From Bacteroidota bacterium (GTDB lineage Bacteria > Bacteroidota > Bacteroidia > Chitinophagales > Chitinophagaceae), in contig JAEZAY010000305.1 in NCBI GenBank assembly GCA_023427575.1, forward strand, positions 1 through 6,079: DNA of 6,079 bases, written 5' to 3'. The notes below the pieces were generated by a model, which made no database searches, was not told the DNA's origin, and saw only the letters and a list, made by a program, of their open reading frames with translations. A program made the position numbers and the translations under genes. Shown here piece after piece: positions 6,071 through 6,079 of this stretch (positions are counted from its first letter, which is position 1; every line of letters begins with the position of its first letter).

Positions 6071-6079
6071 TAAAAAAAA

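Overview
The window looks like chromosomal DNA from a Bacteroidota bacterium, most plausibly a Chitinophagaceae or Sphingobacteriia-type organism. The main evidence is a small secreted protein ending in a type A type IX secretion (T9SS) sorting domain, a system essentially confined to this phylum. Supporting signs are start codons without Shine-Dalgarno sequences, an exact TAnnTTTG -7 box, and a Bacteroidota-style AsmA-like protein. The family-level placement is inference.

The left two thirds are read on the minus strand in the order mgsA, AsmA-like gene, uvrB. mgsA (methylglyoxal synthase, complete) is followed by a stem-loop and T-run that could end its transcript. Next comes an 817-residue AsmA-like single-pass inner-membrane protein. 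uvrB starts only 7 bp after the AsmA-like stop codon, so those two are probably co-transcribed. uvrB is cut by the left edge of the window: 531 codons are present, and helicase motif VI and the UVR motif are missing. mgsA and uvrB are housekeeping genes (glycolytic bypass and nucleotide excision repair). No functional link with the AsmA-like protein is evident beyond shared transcription.

Divergent from mgsA, on the plus strand, is a 207-residue exported protein. It consists of a signal peptide, one fibronectin-like beta-sandwich and a C-terminal T9SS sorting domain. A good intrinsic terminator lies about 108 bp past its stop codon.

The last 750 bp or so (5333-6079) carry no convincing gene. 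They hold several hairpins and a compact repeat cluster: two 70-74 bp near-identical direct copies (5716 and 5834) separated by five tandem copies of an 8-bp unit, then a diverged copy in inverted orientation near the right edge. This resembles a degenerate insertion-sequence or MITE-like end cluster. It is the only part of the window not explained by ordinary genes. No clearly novel multi-gene system is visible.
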